From Rhodococcus sp. KRD162 (GTDB lineage Bacteria > Actinomycetota > Actinomycetes > Mycobacteriales > Mycobacteriaceae), in assembly GCF_017168335.1 (NCBI RefSeq), contig NZ_JABFAU010000002.1:178824-242823 (forward strand): a stretch of DNA of 64,000 nt. Direction: 5' to 3'. The notes beneath the pieces are model-generated. The model saw nothing but the letters and a program-made list of their open reading frames with translations. It did no database searches and was not told where the DNA came from. This document shows positions 18,381 to 27,608 of this stretch, in pieces (positions within the stretch are counted from its first letter, which is position 1; every line of letters begins with the position of its first letter). Position numbers and translations under genes: made by a program.

Positions 18381-19729
18381 AATACGTCCTCTGCGAGTTT
18401 CATCAGGCGACGGTGCGCATCGGCTCCGGCGCGACCTATTTCGTCCTGCGGTGCACTGGTCAAGATGTCGTTCTCGACGATCGTTCGACCGCCCACCATC
18501 AAGCGAGCGAGCGGCGGGGTCTGCCCGTAGGCGAAGGCCACGACCGGGTCGTCCACGGCCGAGTAGAAGCCGTCCGTCCGCCAGATCGCGATGTCTGCCA
18601 GCTTGCCGACCTCGAGCGATCCGATCTCACTCTGTCGTCCGAGTACCGTTGCTCCGCCGAGGGTTCCGATCTCGAGGGCTTGACGGGCCGTCAGTGCGGT
18701 CGGTCCGTACTTGGCGCGCTGCATGTACATCGCCTGACGAACCTCGCCTGCAAGTGGCACCATCTCTGCCGAGGCCGAGCCGTCGACTCCGAGGCCGACG
18801 GGAGCGCCGGCGGACAGCAGGTCCGAGATTCGAGCGATTCCCGCGCCGAGGCGAGCATTGGAGCTCGGGCAGTGGGCGGTGCCGGTGCCGGTGGCCGCCA
18901 TCTTCGCGATATCGGAATCGTGCAGGTGAACCGCGTGGGCGAACCACACATCGTCACCGAGCCAGCCGACCTGTTCCATGTATTCGACCGGGGTGCAGTT
19001 CATCTGAGCGAGGCAGTGCTCTTCCTCGTCCAGAGTTTCGGCCAGATGGGTATGCAGCCGAACGCCTTTCGCGCGAGCGAGCGCGGCGGATTCGACGAGC
19101 AGCTCCTTGCTGATGGAGAACGGCGAACAGGGAGCGACCGCGATGCGCAGCATCGAACCGAAGGATCCGTCGTGGTAGCTGTCGATGGCCTCTGCTGTGG
19201 CGGTGAGGATGTCGTCGAGCGACTCGACGACCTCATCCGGTGGCAGACCGCCGTCGGACACGCCCCGGTCCATCGAGCCACGACACGGCTGGAATCGGAC
19301 TCCGATGCGCCGTGCCGCGTCGATCTCGGCCGCGAACAGATCGCCCCGGCCCTTGGGGAAGATGTAGTGGTGATCGGTGCTGGTGGTGCAGCCCGACTTG
19401 GCGAGCCAACCGAGCCCTGCCGCAGCGGCACCCCCGACCACCTCGGCATCCATCTTGGACCACGGCTTGTACAGTGCAACAAGCCATTCGAACAGAGTGT
19501 TGTCCTTGGCGAGGCCCTGTGAGGCCCATTGGTACAGGTGGTGGTGGGTGTTCACCAGTCCGGGGGTGACGAGGCAGCCGGACGCGTCGATCGTCTGCGC
19601 CCCGTCGATGACAGGGGCCGGGCCCGATCCGATGGCGCTGATGGTGGTGCCCTCGACGACGAGATAGCCGTCGGGGATCTCGGCACCGACGATGGGTGCG
19701 ATGTAGGCACCCGAGATCACCGTGGTCAT
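18377..19729 (-). CDS. 8-oxoguanine/guanine deaminase (amidohydrolase)
   Basis: A 450-residue metal-dependent amidohydrolase of the AtzA/TrzN/8-oxoguanine-deaminase group. Zinc-site residues: NTHHHLYQW near 65-73, LHTHLAETLDEEEH near 215, WFAHAVHL near 255, HCPSSNARLGAGI near 282, and GVDGSASAEM near 312. ATG 19729 is used; the frame runs further upstream but overlaps the FeS gene. It overlaps both neighbours by 4 bp. Placement inside the xdh operon suggests it feeds xanthine (from guanine) or urate (from 8-oxoguanine) into the pathway; which substrate dominates cannot be told from sequence. Confidence 0.92.
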   Translation of the reverse strand: MTTVISGAYIAPIVGAEIPDGYLVVEGTTISAIGSGPAPVIDGAQTIDASGCLVTPGLVNTHHHLYQWASQGLAKDNTLFEWLVALYKPWSKMDAEVVGGAAAAGLGWLAKSGCTTSTDHHYIFPKGRGDLFAAEIDAARRIGVRFQPCRGSMDRGVSDGGLPPDEVVESLDDILTATAEAIDSYHDGSFGSMLRIAVAPCSPFSISKELLVESAALARAKGVRLHTHLAETLDEEEHCLAQMNCTPVEYMEQVGWLGDDVWFAHAVHLHDSDIAKMAATGTGTAHCPSSNARLGAGIARISDLLSAGAPVGLGVDGSASAEMVPLAGEVRQAMYMQRAKYGPTALTARQALEIGTLGGATVLGRQSEIGSLEVGKLADIAIWRTDGFYSAVDDPVVAFAYGQTPPLARLMVGGRTIVENDILTSAPQDEIGRAGADAHRRLMKLAEDVL

Positions 19730-20199
19730 TTGGCTTCGGCCTTTCGAGTTGCTGCCAGCCGGACGGCATCGAGGATCTTTTCGTATCCGGTACAGCGGCA
19801 GAGGTTTCCAGCGAGAGATTCGCGAATCTCCACATCGGACGGGTTGGGAACGCGCTCGATCAGATCGTGCGCTTGCACCACGAGCCCAGGGGTGCAGAAT
19901 CCGCACTGAACGGCTCCACACTCGACGAACGCTTCTTGCATCGGGTCCAGCTTCTCGCCCTCGGCGAGGCCCTCGACCGTACGGATCTCGCGGCCCTCGA
20001 CCTGGCCGGCGGCCACCAGGCAGGCGCACGCCGGGACGCCGTCGAGATACACCGTGCACGAACCGCATTCACCCTGCTCGCAGGCGTTCTTCGATCCAGG
20101 CAGGCCCAGACGCTCACGCAACAGATACAGCAGACTCTCGCCCTCCCAGACGTCGTCGGCTTCCATGTTCTTTCCGTTGACGGTGCAGTTCACTCGCAT
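19726..20199 (-). CDS. pucE: xanthine dehydrogenase, 2Fe-2S subunit
   Basis: A 157-residue electron-transfer subunit with two [2Fe-2S] clusters. The plant-type cluster ligands are in NACEQGECGSCTVYLDG (about residues 38-54) with a distal C-x-C in PACACLVA. The helical-bundle cluster is in CGAVQCGFCTPG and NLCRCTGYEKI (about residues 94-141). Its stop overlaps the deaminase start as ATGA. It passes electrons from the Mo centre to FAD. Confidence 0.97.
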   Translation of the reverse strand: MRVNCTVNGKNMEADDVWEGESLLYLLRERLGLPGSKNACEQGECGSCTVYLDGVPACACLVAAGQVEGREIRTVEGLAEGEKLDPMQEAFVECGAVQCGFCTPGLVVQAHDLIERVPNPSDVEIRESLAGNLCRCTGYEKILDAVRLAATRKAEAK

Positions 20200-20202
20200 G
20201 TT

Positions 20203-21069
20203 TCAGGCCACCTTCCGTGCGGCTGTGAGGTCTCGCCATGCCCAGCCGAGCGTGCGGCGGGCCATGACGGACAGGGCGTGTTTCCGGTAGTCGGCTGTGC
20301 CCCGTACGTCGTCGATGGGACTCGCTGCTGCACTGACCAACCGGCCGAATTCCTCCGACACCCGTGGATCGAGGGCACCGTCCCAGTCGAGTTCGGCCGC
20401 GAGGTAGTTCTCGGCATCGTAAGCCCGGCGCGGCGTCGGCGCAGCGGAGCCGAGACCGGTACCGACGCGACCTTCCTGCGGGAACAGTGCGAGCGAGAAC
20501 GAACAGACGGCGATGACCATCGCGTTGCGCGTGCCGATCTTCGAGAAGTACTGCGGTCCCGCTGCCGGTGCGACGTGGAAGGCGCGGATGAGTTCGTCCG
20601 GAAAACAGGAGTTTCGCTTGACGCCGAGGTAGAACTCGGTCGCGGGAATCATGCGGGCACCGCGCTCGGCCGATTCGACCTCCACGGTCGCACCCGCCGC
20701 GAGCAAGGGCGCATGCAGATCACCTGCTGGTGATGCCCCACCGAGATTGCCGCCGACGGTGCCCCGGTTGCGGATCTGCGGTGAGCCGACGGTGCGGGAC
20801 GCCTGGGCGATGCCGGGAAGCGCATCTCCGAGCTCGGCGATGATGCGGACGTAGGGCACACCGGCACCGACCCGCAGTGTCCCGTCGGGCAGCTGTTCCC
20901 ATTCGGTCAGTTCGGTGATCGGGTTCAGATCGAGCAATGCGCCCGGCCGGTGCAGATCGAAGTTCATCTCGACCATGACGTCGGTGCCGCCCTGGATGGG
21001 CACCACGTCGACATCGTCGGCCTTTGCGGCCAACGCGTCGCTCCAGGTCTGTGGTCGCAGAAAGTCCAT
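20203..21069 (-). CDS. pucC: xanthine dehydrogenase, FAD-binding subunit
   Basis: A 288-residue FAD subunit of the CoxM/XdhB type and the first gene of the minus-strand xdh operon. FAD-binding stretches are VVPIQGGTDVMVEMNF near residues 22-37 and AQASRTVGSPQIRNRGTVGG near 97-116, followed by NLGGASPAGDLHAPLLAAG. The C-terminal CO-dehydrogenase flavoprotein domain has GTRNAMVIAVCSFSLALF and DDVRGTADYRKHAL. The start is 147 bp from the divergent pucR start, so the two share a control region. Confidence 0.96.
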   Translation of the reverse strand: MDFLRPQTWSDALAAKADDVDVVPIQGGTDVMVEMNFDLHRPGALLDLNPITELTEWEQLPDGTLRVGAGVPYVRIIAELGDALPGIAQASRTVGSPQIRNRGTVGGNLGGASPAGDLHAPLLAAGATVEVESAERGARMIPATEFYLGVKRNSCFPDELIRAFHVAPAAGPQYFSKIGTRNAMVIAVCSFSLALFPQEGRVGTGLGSAAPTPRRAYDAENYLAAELDWDGALDPRVSEEFGRLVSAAASPIDDVRGTADYRKHALSVMARRTLGWAWRDLTAARKVA

Positions 21070-21215
21070 GTTCGGTGCTCCGCTCGCTGTTCATGTTCTG
21101 TGTTCACCCAGTACAGCCGCCGGGCGCACCGCGAACGAGAGACAGGAACGACGAAGTATGACGCCGATCACAGTGTAGGTTTTGGAGGATCCTACGAAGA
21201 GGAGGTCGATGCGCC
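21070..21215. promoter_or_regulatory. divergent pucC-pucR control region
   Basis: A 146-bp intergenic region between the xdh operon and pucR. It holds an imperfect inverted repeat GTAGG-n11-CCTAC at about 21175-21195, with an inner palindrome AGGATCCT at 21186-21193. This is a plausible PucR site, although the match to any known PucR consensus is not established. GGAGG at 21201-21205 serves the pucR GTG. Confidence 0.45.
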
Positions 21216-22721
21216 GTGCGACTACGTGATCTGGCCGATCTTCCCGACTTGAAACTGCAGCCGATGGTGACACCCGAGCATTTCGATCCGTCCATCAGAT
21301 GGGTCGTGACCACCGACATGCTCGATCCGAGCCGCTACCTCAGTGGGGGAGAACTGGTCTTGACCGGTCTGATGTGGCGAACAGGCCCGGAGGACTCGAG
21401 CACTTTCGTGCACGCGGTGTCCAAGGCGGGCATATCGGCGCTCGCGGCCTCCGATGGCGGTGTGGTTCCGGACGACCTGATCGAGGCCTGCCGCGAACAC
21501 GGACTACCGCTCTTCCGGGTTCCCGCCGACGTCGCCTTCGCCACGGTGACCGAGAGTGTCGTCCGGCAACTGTCCTCGGCGCGAGCGTCCGATCTGAGCC
21601 TGGTGCTGGATCGGCATCGACGGCTGGTGGCGAGCGCAGGCCCCGGTGGTGGTCTGGGGGCGCTGCTGGAGATGGTGAGCTCCGATCTGGGCATGAATTG
21701 CTGGGTGATCTCCTCCTCGGGGCGGGTCCTCGCAGGCTCCGAGGATCTGCCCGATACCGAGGCGATCGGACGGGAGTTCCTGACCTCGCCGCACCTGCCG
21801 CGGTACTGCAGGGCTCAGCGAGTGTCGATCTTCCCGGTCGACGGCGAGGCCTCACCGCGCGTCGTCGATTGGTTCCTGGCTTTCGAAAGCGATTGGCAGA
21901 CATGGGATTCACCGAGACTGTCGCTTGCCGGGCAGCTGGCGTCCATCGTCGCCGTCGAGCGCAGTCGAGTCGACGACCGAGTGTCCGGATCGGGCATCCT
22001 GGCACAGGAATTCTTCCGCTCGATCGCCGGCGGTGCCACGGCGAACGACATACTGGCACAGATGCAGGTCATCGGACTCGATACCGATGCGCACTACGCG
22101 GCCGTCGTCGCCGCCACCTCGGGAGAGACGCTACGGCTCGGTGAGCTGCGCCCACTTCTGCGAGAAGTGTTGGCTCCGCTCGAGATCACGCTGGGAGTGG
22201 TCGGCACCGAGGCCATCGCGTTGGTGCCGGCTCGTACCGACAAGACCGACTCCGTTCGGAACGCGGTCAGATCGCTGGCCCCCGGATTGATCGGCAGTGG
22301 CACCTCGATCGGAGTCAGTGCTCCCACCGCACCCGCGGACATCAGAAGCGCGATCGAGGAAGCGCGCTACGCCCGCAGGCTCGCCGAGGGGCGAGGCGCG
22401 GACTGCAACGTCGTCGGCCATGATGAACTGGCAACGCTCACAATACTTCTGGCAAACGTTCCCGATGACGTTCGACGCATGTTCACCTCTCGCCTACTCA
22501 CCCCTCTCGCCGAATACGACGCACAGCACCACAGCGATCTCATCGCCACGCTGTCGATGTACCTCGACACCAACGGGGCCTGGACGCGATGTGCCGAGCA
22601 ACTGCACATGCACGTCAACTCCGTCCGCTACCGCATCCAGCGGGTCGAGGAACTGACCGGGCGAGATCTGTCTCGTCTGGAGGACAGAATCGAGTTCTAC
22701 GTCGCTCTGCGCTTGCGATGA
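21216..22721 (+). CDS. pucR: PucR-family transcriptional regulator
   Basis: A 501-residue regulator with an N-terminal PucR ligand domain (MRLRDLADLPDLKLQPM through about residue 125), a GGDEF-like middle region, and a C-terminal PucR helix-turn-helix: MYLDTNGAWTRCAEQLHMHV followed by NSVRYRIQRVEELTG (about residues 445-480). GTG 21216 follows GGAGG by 10 bp. It is divergent from xdh, so it probably activates xanthine oxidation in response to a purine metabolite, as in Bacillus (inferred). Its 3' end overlaps the convergent GGDEF-EAL gene by 25 bp. Confidence 0.93.
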   Translation: MRLRDLADLPDLKLQPMVTPEHFDPSIRWVVTTDMLDPSRYLSGGELVLTGLMWRTGPEDSSTFVHAVSKAGISALAASDGGVVPDDLIEACREHGLPLFRVPADVAFATVTESVVRQLSSARASDLSLVLDRHRRLVASAGPGGGLGALLEMVSSDLGMNCWVISSSGRVLAGSEDLPDTEAIGREFLTSPHLPRYCRAQRVSIFPVDGEASPRVVDWFLAFESDWQTWDSPRLSLAGQLASIVAVERSRVDDRVSGSGILAQEFFRSIAGGATANDILAQMQVIGLDTDAHYAAVVAATSGETLRLGELRPLLREVLAPLEITLGVVGTEAIALVPARTDKTDSVRNAVRSLAPGLIGSGTSIGVSAPTAPADIRSAIEEARYARRLAEGRGADCNVVGHDELATLTILLANVPDDVRRMFTSRLLTPLAEYDAQHHSDLIATLSMYLDTNGAWTRCAEQLHMHVNSVRYRIQRVEELTGRDLSRLEDRIEFYVALRLR

Positions 22722-24589
22722 CCAGTCCGGGTGGATGCACCAGGTCGCCCGGTGAGGAAGCCCTGCACCATGTCTGCTCCGAGTTCTACGGCCACACGCA
22801 GTTCCGCTTCGGTCTCGATGCCCTCCATGATGACCCTCGACCCGATCTCGTGAGCGAATTCGATCACCGACGCGGCAGCGGCCCTGCGGACCGGGTCGGT
22901 GTCGATTCCGTGCACCAGCGCGTAATCGACCTTGAGGGTGTCGGGCCGCAATTCGACCACCTGACGAAGTCCGGCGAAACCGGCACCCACGTCGTCGACG
23001 GAGATGAAGATGCCTACCGCGCGCAAGGATTCGATGCTTCGGGTGACCGCACGATAGTCGTCGACCCGCTCGTGCTCGGTGATCTCGAGGTGAAACTGTC
23101 GATCCTTCTGGAACGGGCGAAGTTTGGTAGGCAGATCGGTACTGCGGATGGTGTTCGCCGATGCGTTGAGGGAGAGAAAGGTCCCGGCGGGAAGTGACTC
23201 GGAAGCGGCAAGTGCACGGTCGATGGCGGCGACTTCGAGAAGCGGCCCGATTCCGGCATTGGTCGCATCGCGGAACCACATCGTCGGTGAGCCGTAGCCG
23301 AACGGAAAGCGTGAGAGTGCCTCGTAGCCGACGACCTCTCTGGTGACGGTGTCGCATATGGGTTGGAACACCACGTCCGGTCCGCCTGCCGAGATCAAGC
23401 CCTCGATGCGCGTTCGCACGTCGGCTCGGGTTCCGGTGGTGCTACCGCGGGATCTGCCATCGTCCTCGGACAGTCGAGACTTGCTGCGGTACATCTCGAT
23501 GTCTGCCAGCGCGATCAGCTTGCGAACCACGGCCGGAGTGACGGGTTCCCCGGCGAGAAACTCGGAGGCAGATCCGACACTGGCGGTGTAAGGCGGCCCC
23601 GAGTAGCTCTCGTCGAGGCCGACTCGGATCCTGTGGTCGCTCGATGCGATCTGCTCGGCGGAACCGATGTGCACGATGACGAACTCGTCTCCGCTCAGGC
23701 GCGAGACCACGGAGGTCTCCGGAACGGCCGAGACGAGCCGCGAGGCGATATCGATCAGCACCGCGTCGCCGGTGGGATGACCGAAGCGGTCGTTGATGTC
23801 CTTGAATCGGTCGACGTCGAGAACCGTCACTCCGATGGTTCGATCGGTTGTGGTGTCGGCGTACGCGTCGTTGACGCCGTCGATTGCTTCGAGCAATCCG
23901 CGCCGGTTGTACAGGCCCGTCAGCGAATCGATGACCGCGCCCGATGCCCGAGAGCGCAGGTACCGAAGGTAGGTTCGCATCATCAGCGGGGTGAGATACA
24001 ACGTGGCCACGGTGACTGCGGTTGCGCTCACCAGCCACGGGTTCGTTCCCTGCCGCACCGCAAGGACACCGAGCGTGAGCACCGTCGCCACGGATACGGC
24101 CAGGTGGGTCCACATCACTCGGCTGGAGCTGGCGATGACGGTGAACACGCCCACGATCGTGAACATCATGCATCCGGTCAGTGGGACGAAGCTGTCGACG
24201 CTGCTGAACAGGATGGCCACGATGCTGACGTCGGCATAGAGTACGAAGGCGTTGGCCAGCGGCGGCGAGGGCCACGGCCGCACGAACCAGGCAATGGCTA
24301 CCGGAATCGCCGTCAGTGAGCCGATCAGAACGAAGACGGGCACACCGCCGTAGTAGATGCCGCTCGGTGCCATCAACACCCCGGACAGGCCGAACAGCAG
24401 TGTCAGACATCCGATGAAGTAGCGCACCCAACGCTCGCGGGTGGTATTGGCGAAGAAGGTGTGATCGTCCGCGGCGTCCTCGTGCGGGGCGTCGAGCCCA
24501 GGTCTGTAACGCGTACGGCCCTTGGCCGCCGGAACGATCCCCGGATCGGAAATGGGCATACCTCTCGTGGGCAGGTCCCCGGCCACCAC
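22697..24589 (-). CDS. membrane GGDEF-EAL cyclic-di-GMP protein
   Basis: A 630-residue protein with several N-terminal membrane segments (about residues 50-200), a GGDEF domain (about 215-375) with the active-site form RLSGDEFVIVH, and an EAL domain (about 390-620). EAL catalytic elements are intact: YEALSRF, LNASANT, EITEHE, DDVGAGFAGLRQ, LKVDYALV and EGIETEAEL, so both cyclase and phosphodiesterase activities are possible. The start is GTG 24589; ATG 24559 is an alternative with a poor site. It stands alone. Confidence 0.92.
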   Translation of the reverse strand: MVAGDLPTRGMPISDPGIVPAAKGRTRYRPGLDAPHEDAADDHTFFANTTRERWVRYFIGCLTLLFGLSGVLMAPSGIYYGGVPVFVLIGSLTAIPVAIAWFVRPWPSPPLANAFVLYADVSIVAILFSSVDSFVPLTGCMMFTIVGVFTVIASSSRVMWTHLAVSVATVLTLGVLAVRQGTNPWLVSATAVTVATLYLTPLMMRTYLRYLRSRASGAVIDSLTGLYNRRGLLEAIDGVNDAYADTTTDRTIGVTVLDVDRFKDINDRFGHPTGDAVLIDIASRLVSAVPETSVVSRLSGDEFVIVHIGSAEQIASSDHRIRVGLDESYSGPPYTASVGSASEFLAGEPVTPAVVRKLIALADIEMYRSKSRLSEDDGRSRGSTTGTRADVRTRIEGLISAGGPDVVFQPICDTVTREVVGYEALSRFPFGYGSPTMWFRDATNAGIGPLLEVAAIDRALAASESLPAGTFLSLNASANTIRSTDLPTKLRPFQKDRQFHLEITEHERVDDYRAVTRSIESLRAVGIFISVDDVGAGFAGLRQVVELRPDTLKVDYALVHGIDTDPVRRAAAASVIEFAHEIGSRVIMEGIETEAELRVAVELGADMVQGFLTGRPGASTRTGHRKRRAT

Positions 24590-24641
24590 GAACGCTACCA
24601 GTGCCGCCGAGATCGGAGTCGGAATCGGATGGACGCTCCGC

Positions 24642-27011
24642 TCAGACCATGTCTTTGCGGGTCAGCCAGCGTAGCGTCGGCCACCCGAGAAACACCGGCA
24701 ACCAGCAGGTCAGGACCCGGTAGAGCAACACCGACGGCACGGCGATCGAGGCTGGCAGGCCGAATGCGGCGAGACCACCGATCAGGGCGGCCTCCACGGC
24801 ACCGACGCCGCCGGGAGTCGGCGCGGCGGAAGCCAACGTGCCACCGATCATCGTCACGACGGTCACCGTCACGAACGTGGTTCCACCGCCGAAGGCCTCG
24901 ATACTCGCCCACAGGGCGAGAGCCGCGCCCAATGTCGTTGCTGCACAACCGAGGATGATGACGGAGAAGCGTTTGGGATCTCGGGCGAGCTCTCCGAGTT
25001 CGGTGAGGACCTCCTTGATCTGCGGTCGCACAGCGACTCGGAGCCACCGTCGGAGCTTGGGAACGAACATGAACGTCCCGACCACGCCGAATGCGGCACC
25101 GGCAATCAGATACAGCACAGTGTTGCCCGGCACCATGTTCGACAATCCGGAGGAGGTGCCGGCGACGACGCTGAAGAAGATCAACAGGCTCACGTGCGTG
25201 ATCACCTGGACCGACTGCTGCAACGCCACGGCTGCGGTCGCACGAATGGTGCCCAACCCGCCCTTCTGCAGGAATCGCACGCTCAGCGCGAGACCGCCGA
25301 CACCCGCTGGAGTCGTTGTGGCCGCAAAAGTGTTGGCTACCTGCATGACCGTCAGATTCCAGAAACTGACCTTGCCGAACGCGCACGCCCACAACGCGGC
25401 TCCGGCACCGATGTACGTCAGGGCGGAGACCGCCAGACCGAGCAGTGCCCACCACCAATTGGCCGAACCGAGTTCGGTGACGAATGCCGGCACTGCGCTG
25501 ATGAACGGGTAGGCAACGTAGACCAACCCGATCAGCAGGACGAGCGAGATGATCTGGTTTCGGCTGAACCGGGTGACCTGTTCGGCTTCGATCTTGGCGG
25601 CACCGGTCTGATCGAGAACCTCGAGTCGAACCTCTTTCATGATCGAGCGCGCATCCGGAACCGATTGTCGAACGCGAGGCTCGATGGCGGACTTGGTCAA
25701 TCGACCCGACGCCGCGATCACGACATCGAAACCGAGCACCTCGATCGCAGTGGCCACCGCGCGCGTGGGGCCGAAAAGGTGTGCCGTGGTGAGCAACAAC
25801 TGCGCCACGTCGGACTGCATCTGGGCATCCGAGGCCCCGAGTTCGGCATGGACATAGCCGCAGAACAAGGCTCGGCCGTCGAGGATTCGGAGCTCGTCTC
25901 GACGCAGATCGCCGTGGGAGATCCGGTTCTCGTGCAGCGTCGCCAGCGAGGTCCACAGCGCGCTGAGGGTGGCGTCGTCGTGTTCGGCGTCGATCGGCTC
26001 GCCCAGTGGCGGGCTGTGGGCGTACAGGGTCCACCCTCGATCGAGTGCCGCGACTGCCAGGGGATGACTGCCCGCCGCACCCAGACCCTCGATGGCCAGA
26101 CCCATCAACGCACGATGCTCGACGGCTCTGCGCATGGATGCGTGCAGTGGCGCAGTCTCGCTGCCGCGCATCGTGATCCAGCGCCAGAACTGTCTCAGCG
26201 CGCCGCCGCTACGCTGATTCTGGCCGTACAACTCGACCACCACGTCGCCGTCGGGCGTGTGTGCGTTGAGCACCAGCGGGCCCGGGCCCGCCGGCCGGAC
26301 GACGGTGAAGCTGGCGACGGTGACGCCTCGACCACGGAACATGCGTACCGCCGCGTCCAATGGAACTTCGAGCGCAGGCGTGCCGACCAACAACACGATG
26401 ACCGCTCCGACGAGCCACCCCGCAGCAAGCCCGAGCATTGAGCGGGCCGGGACGACGGTGGAGACGACGAGGTGGATCGGTACGAACGCGAGCAACAGCG
26501 TCCACCATGCCCGACGCCACCGCGCGGGCAGGCCGGGGCCGGACACCGTCAGCGCCGCGGCCAACATGGCGATCCATCGCGAGTCGTCGAGGAATTGCGA
26601 CAGGAAAGTGTCGAGTCGTTCGGGAACGTCGAGGTCCCAGGTGGGAGTGGAGATTCCGGTGCCGGTGATCGAGAGCGCCAAGGCCGCCAGCAACGCTGCT
26701 GCCGCGTAGCCTGCAAGCAGCTTCCATTTGCGGCCGGCGACGAGTCCGATCAGTACTCCGAAGGGCAACGCGAGGATGGCGACGCCGTAGACGATGTACA
26801 CGGCATTGGACTGGTCGGGGCTGAGCACGCCGACGATGTTCGACACCGATTGCTCGAGCGCATCCCACTGATTCCTGGTGATCAGCGAACCGGCAATGAC
26901 CACGCCCAGCAGTACCGATGCCGCTACGACCCGGACGATGTCGCTGGTTCTTCGGACCAGCGGTTGAAGCAGGTTTCCCGCTACGGGAATGTCCCGCCCA
27001 TCCACACGCAT
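24642..27011 (-). CDS. large membrane protein: kinase-like domain fused to an MprF-type flippase domain
   Basis: A 789-residue protein. Residues about 1-230 hold about six membrane helices. Residues about 240-470 are soluble and carry a degenerate kinase-like segment with LHENRISHGDLRRDELRILD, echoing the HGDLxxxN catalytic loop of aminoglycoside phosphotransferases. Residues about 485-789 form the lysylphosphatidylglycerol synthase TM region (UPF0104): NTFAATTTPAGVGGLALSVR, FLQKGGLGTIRATAAVALQQ and SAAPTPGGVGAVEAALIGGL. Related actinobacterial fusions exist, but their substrate is not known to me. It was probably acquired with, or acts in, envelope lipid handling (inferred). Confidence 0.82.
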   Translation of the reverse strand: MRVDGRDIPVAGNLLQPLVRRTSDIVRVVAASVLLGVVIAGSLITRNQWDALEQSVSNIVGVLSPDQSNAVYIVYGVAILALPFGVLIGLVAGRKWKLLAGYAAAALLAALALSITGTGISTPTWDLDVPERLDTFLSQFLDDSRWIAMLAAALTVSGPGLPARWRRAWWTLLLAFVPIHLVVSTVVPARSMLGLAAGWLVGAVIVLLVGTPALEVPLDAAVRMFRGRGVTVASFTVVRPAGPGPLVLNAHTPDGDVVVELYGQNQRSGGALRQFWRWITMRGSETAPLHASMRRAVEHRALMGLAIEGLGAAGSHPLAVAALDRGWTLYAHSPPLGEPIDAEHDDATLSALWTSLATLHENRISHGDLRRDELRILDGRALFCGYVHAELGASDAQMQSDVAQLLLTTAHLFGPTRAVATAIEVLGFDVVIAASGRLTKSAIEPRVRQSVPDARSIMKEVRLEVLDQTGAAKIEAEQVTRFSRNQIISLVLLIGLVYVAYPFISAVPAFVTELGSANWWWALLGLAVSALTYIGAGAALWACAFGKVSFWNLTVMQVANTFAATTTPAGVGGLALSVRFLQKGGLGTIRATAAVALQQSVQVITHVSLLIFFSVVAGTSSGLSNMVPGNTVLYLIAGAAFGVVGTFMFVPKLRRWLRVAVRPQIKEVLTELGELARDPKRFSVIILGCAATTLGAALALWASIEAFGGGTTFVTVTVVTMIGGTLASAAPTPGGVGAVEAALIGGLAAFGLPASIAVPSVLLYRVLTCWLPVFLGWPTLRWLTRKDMV

Positions 27012-27020
27012 GGGGTCAAC

Positions 27021-27608
27021 CTACCGTGCGGTACGCCTGCGGAGCTCGTTGCGGACGGCGGGCCATTCGGATTCGATGATCGAGAACACCACGGTGTCGC
27101 GCAGTGAACCGTCGGGCATCCGTTGATGATTGCGCAGAATGCCGTCCTGCTTGGCCCCGAGCTTTGCGATGGCCGTCCGCGACTGCAGGTTCATCCAGTG
27201 GGTGCGGAACTCGACGGCGATGCAGCCGAGCGTTTCGAAGGCATGCGTCAGCAGGAGCAGTTTGCTCGCGGCGTTGGTGCCGGTTCCGTGCGCGGAACGG
27301 GCATTGAAGGTGTAGCCGATCTCGACGCGCCGGTTGTTCGGATCCACGTTGCAGAACGTCGTCGCGCCGATGATCTGGCCGGTGTCGTTGCGGCGCAGAG
27401 TGAACGGAAGCATGGTGCCTGCCTCGAGCAGGCCGAGCCGTCGATCGATCTCGGCCGCCATGTCCTCGGGTTTCGGCACGCTGGTGTACCAGAGGTTCCA
27501 CAGCTCGCCATCGCGGGCGGCGTCGCACAGTCCTTCGAGATGGTCGTGGCTCAGCGGCTCGAGGGTCACGAGATCGTCAGCGAGGGTCACCTGTTGCAGA
27601 AAGGGCAT
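27021..27608 (-). CDS. GNAT-family acetyltransferase (RimJ/RimL type)
   Basis: A 195-residue N-acetyltransferase. Family marks are VTLEPLSHDHLEGLCDAARD near the start, FTLRRNDTGQIIGATTFCNV, RRVEIGYTFNARSAHGTGTN (the acetyl-CoA region), LLTHAFETLGCIAVEFRTHW and AIAKLGAKQDGILRNHQRMP. ATG 27608 begins MPFLQQ. The 5' end overlaps the upstream MFS gene by 32 bp on the same strand, and the 3' end is 10 bp before the membrane-kinase gene. Substrate unknown. Confidence 0.9.
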   Translation of the reverse strand: MPFLQQVTLADDLVTLEPLSHDHLEGLCDAARDGELWNLWYTSVPKPEDMAAEIDRRLGLLEAGTMLPFTLRRNDTGQIIGATTFCNVDPNNRRVEIGYTFNARSAHGTGTNAASKLLLLTHAFETLGCIAVEFRTHWMNLQSRTAIAKLGAKQDGILRNHQRMPDGSLRDTVVFSIIESEWPAVRNELRRRTAR

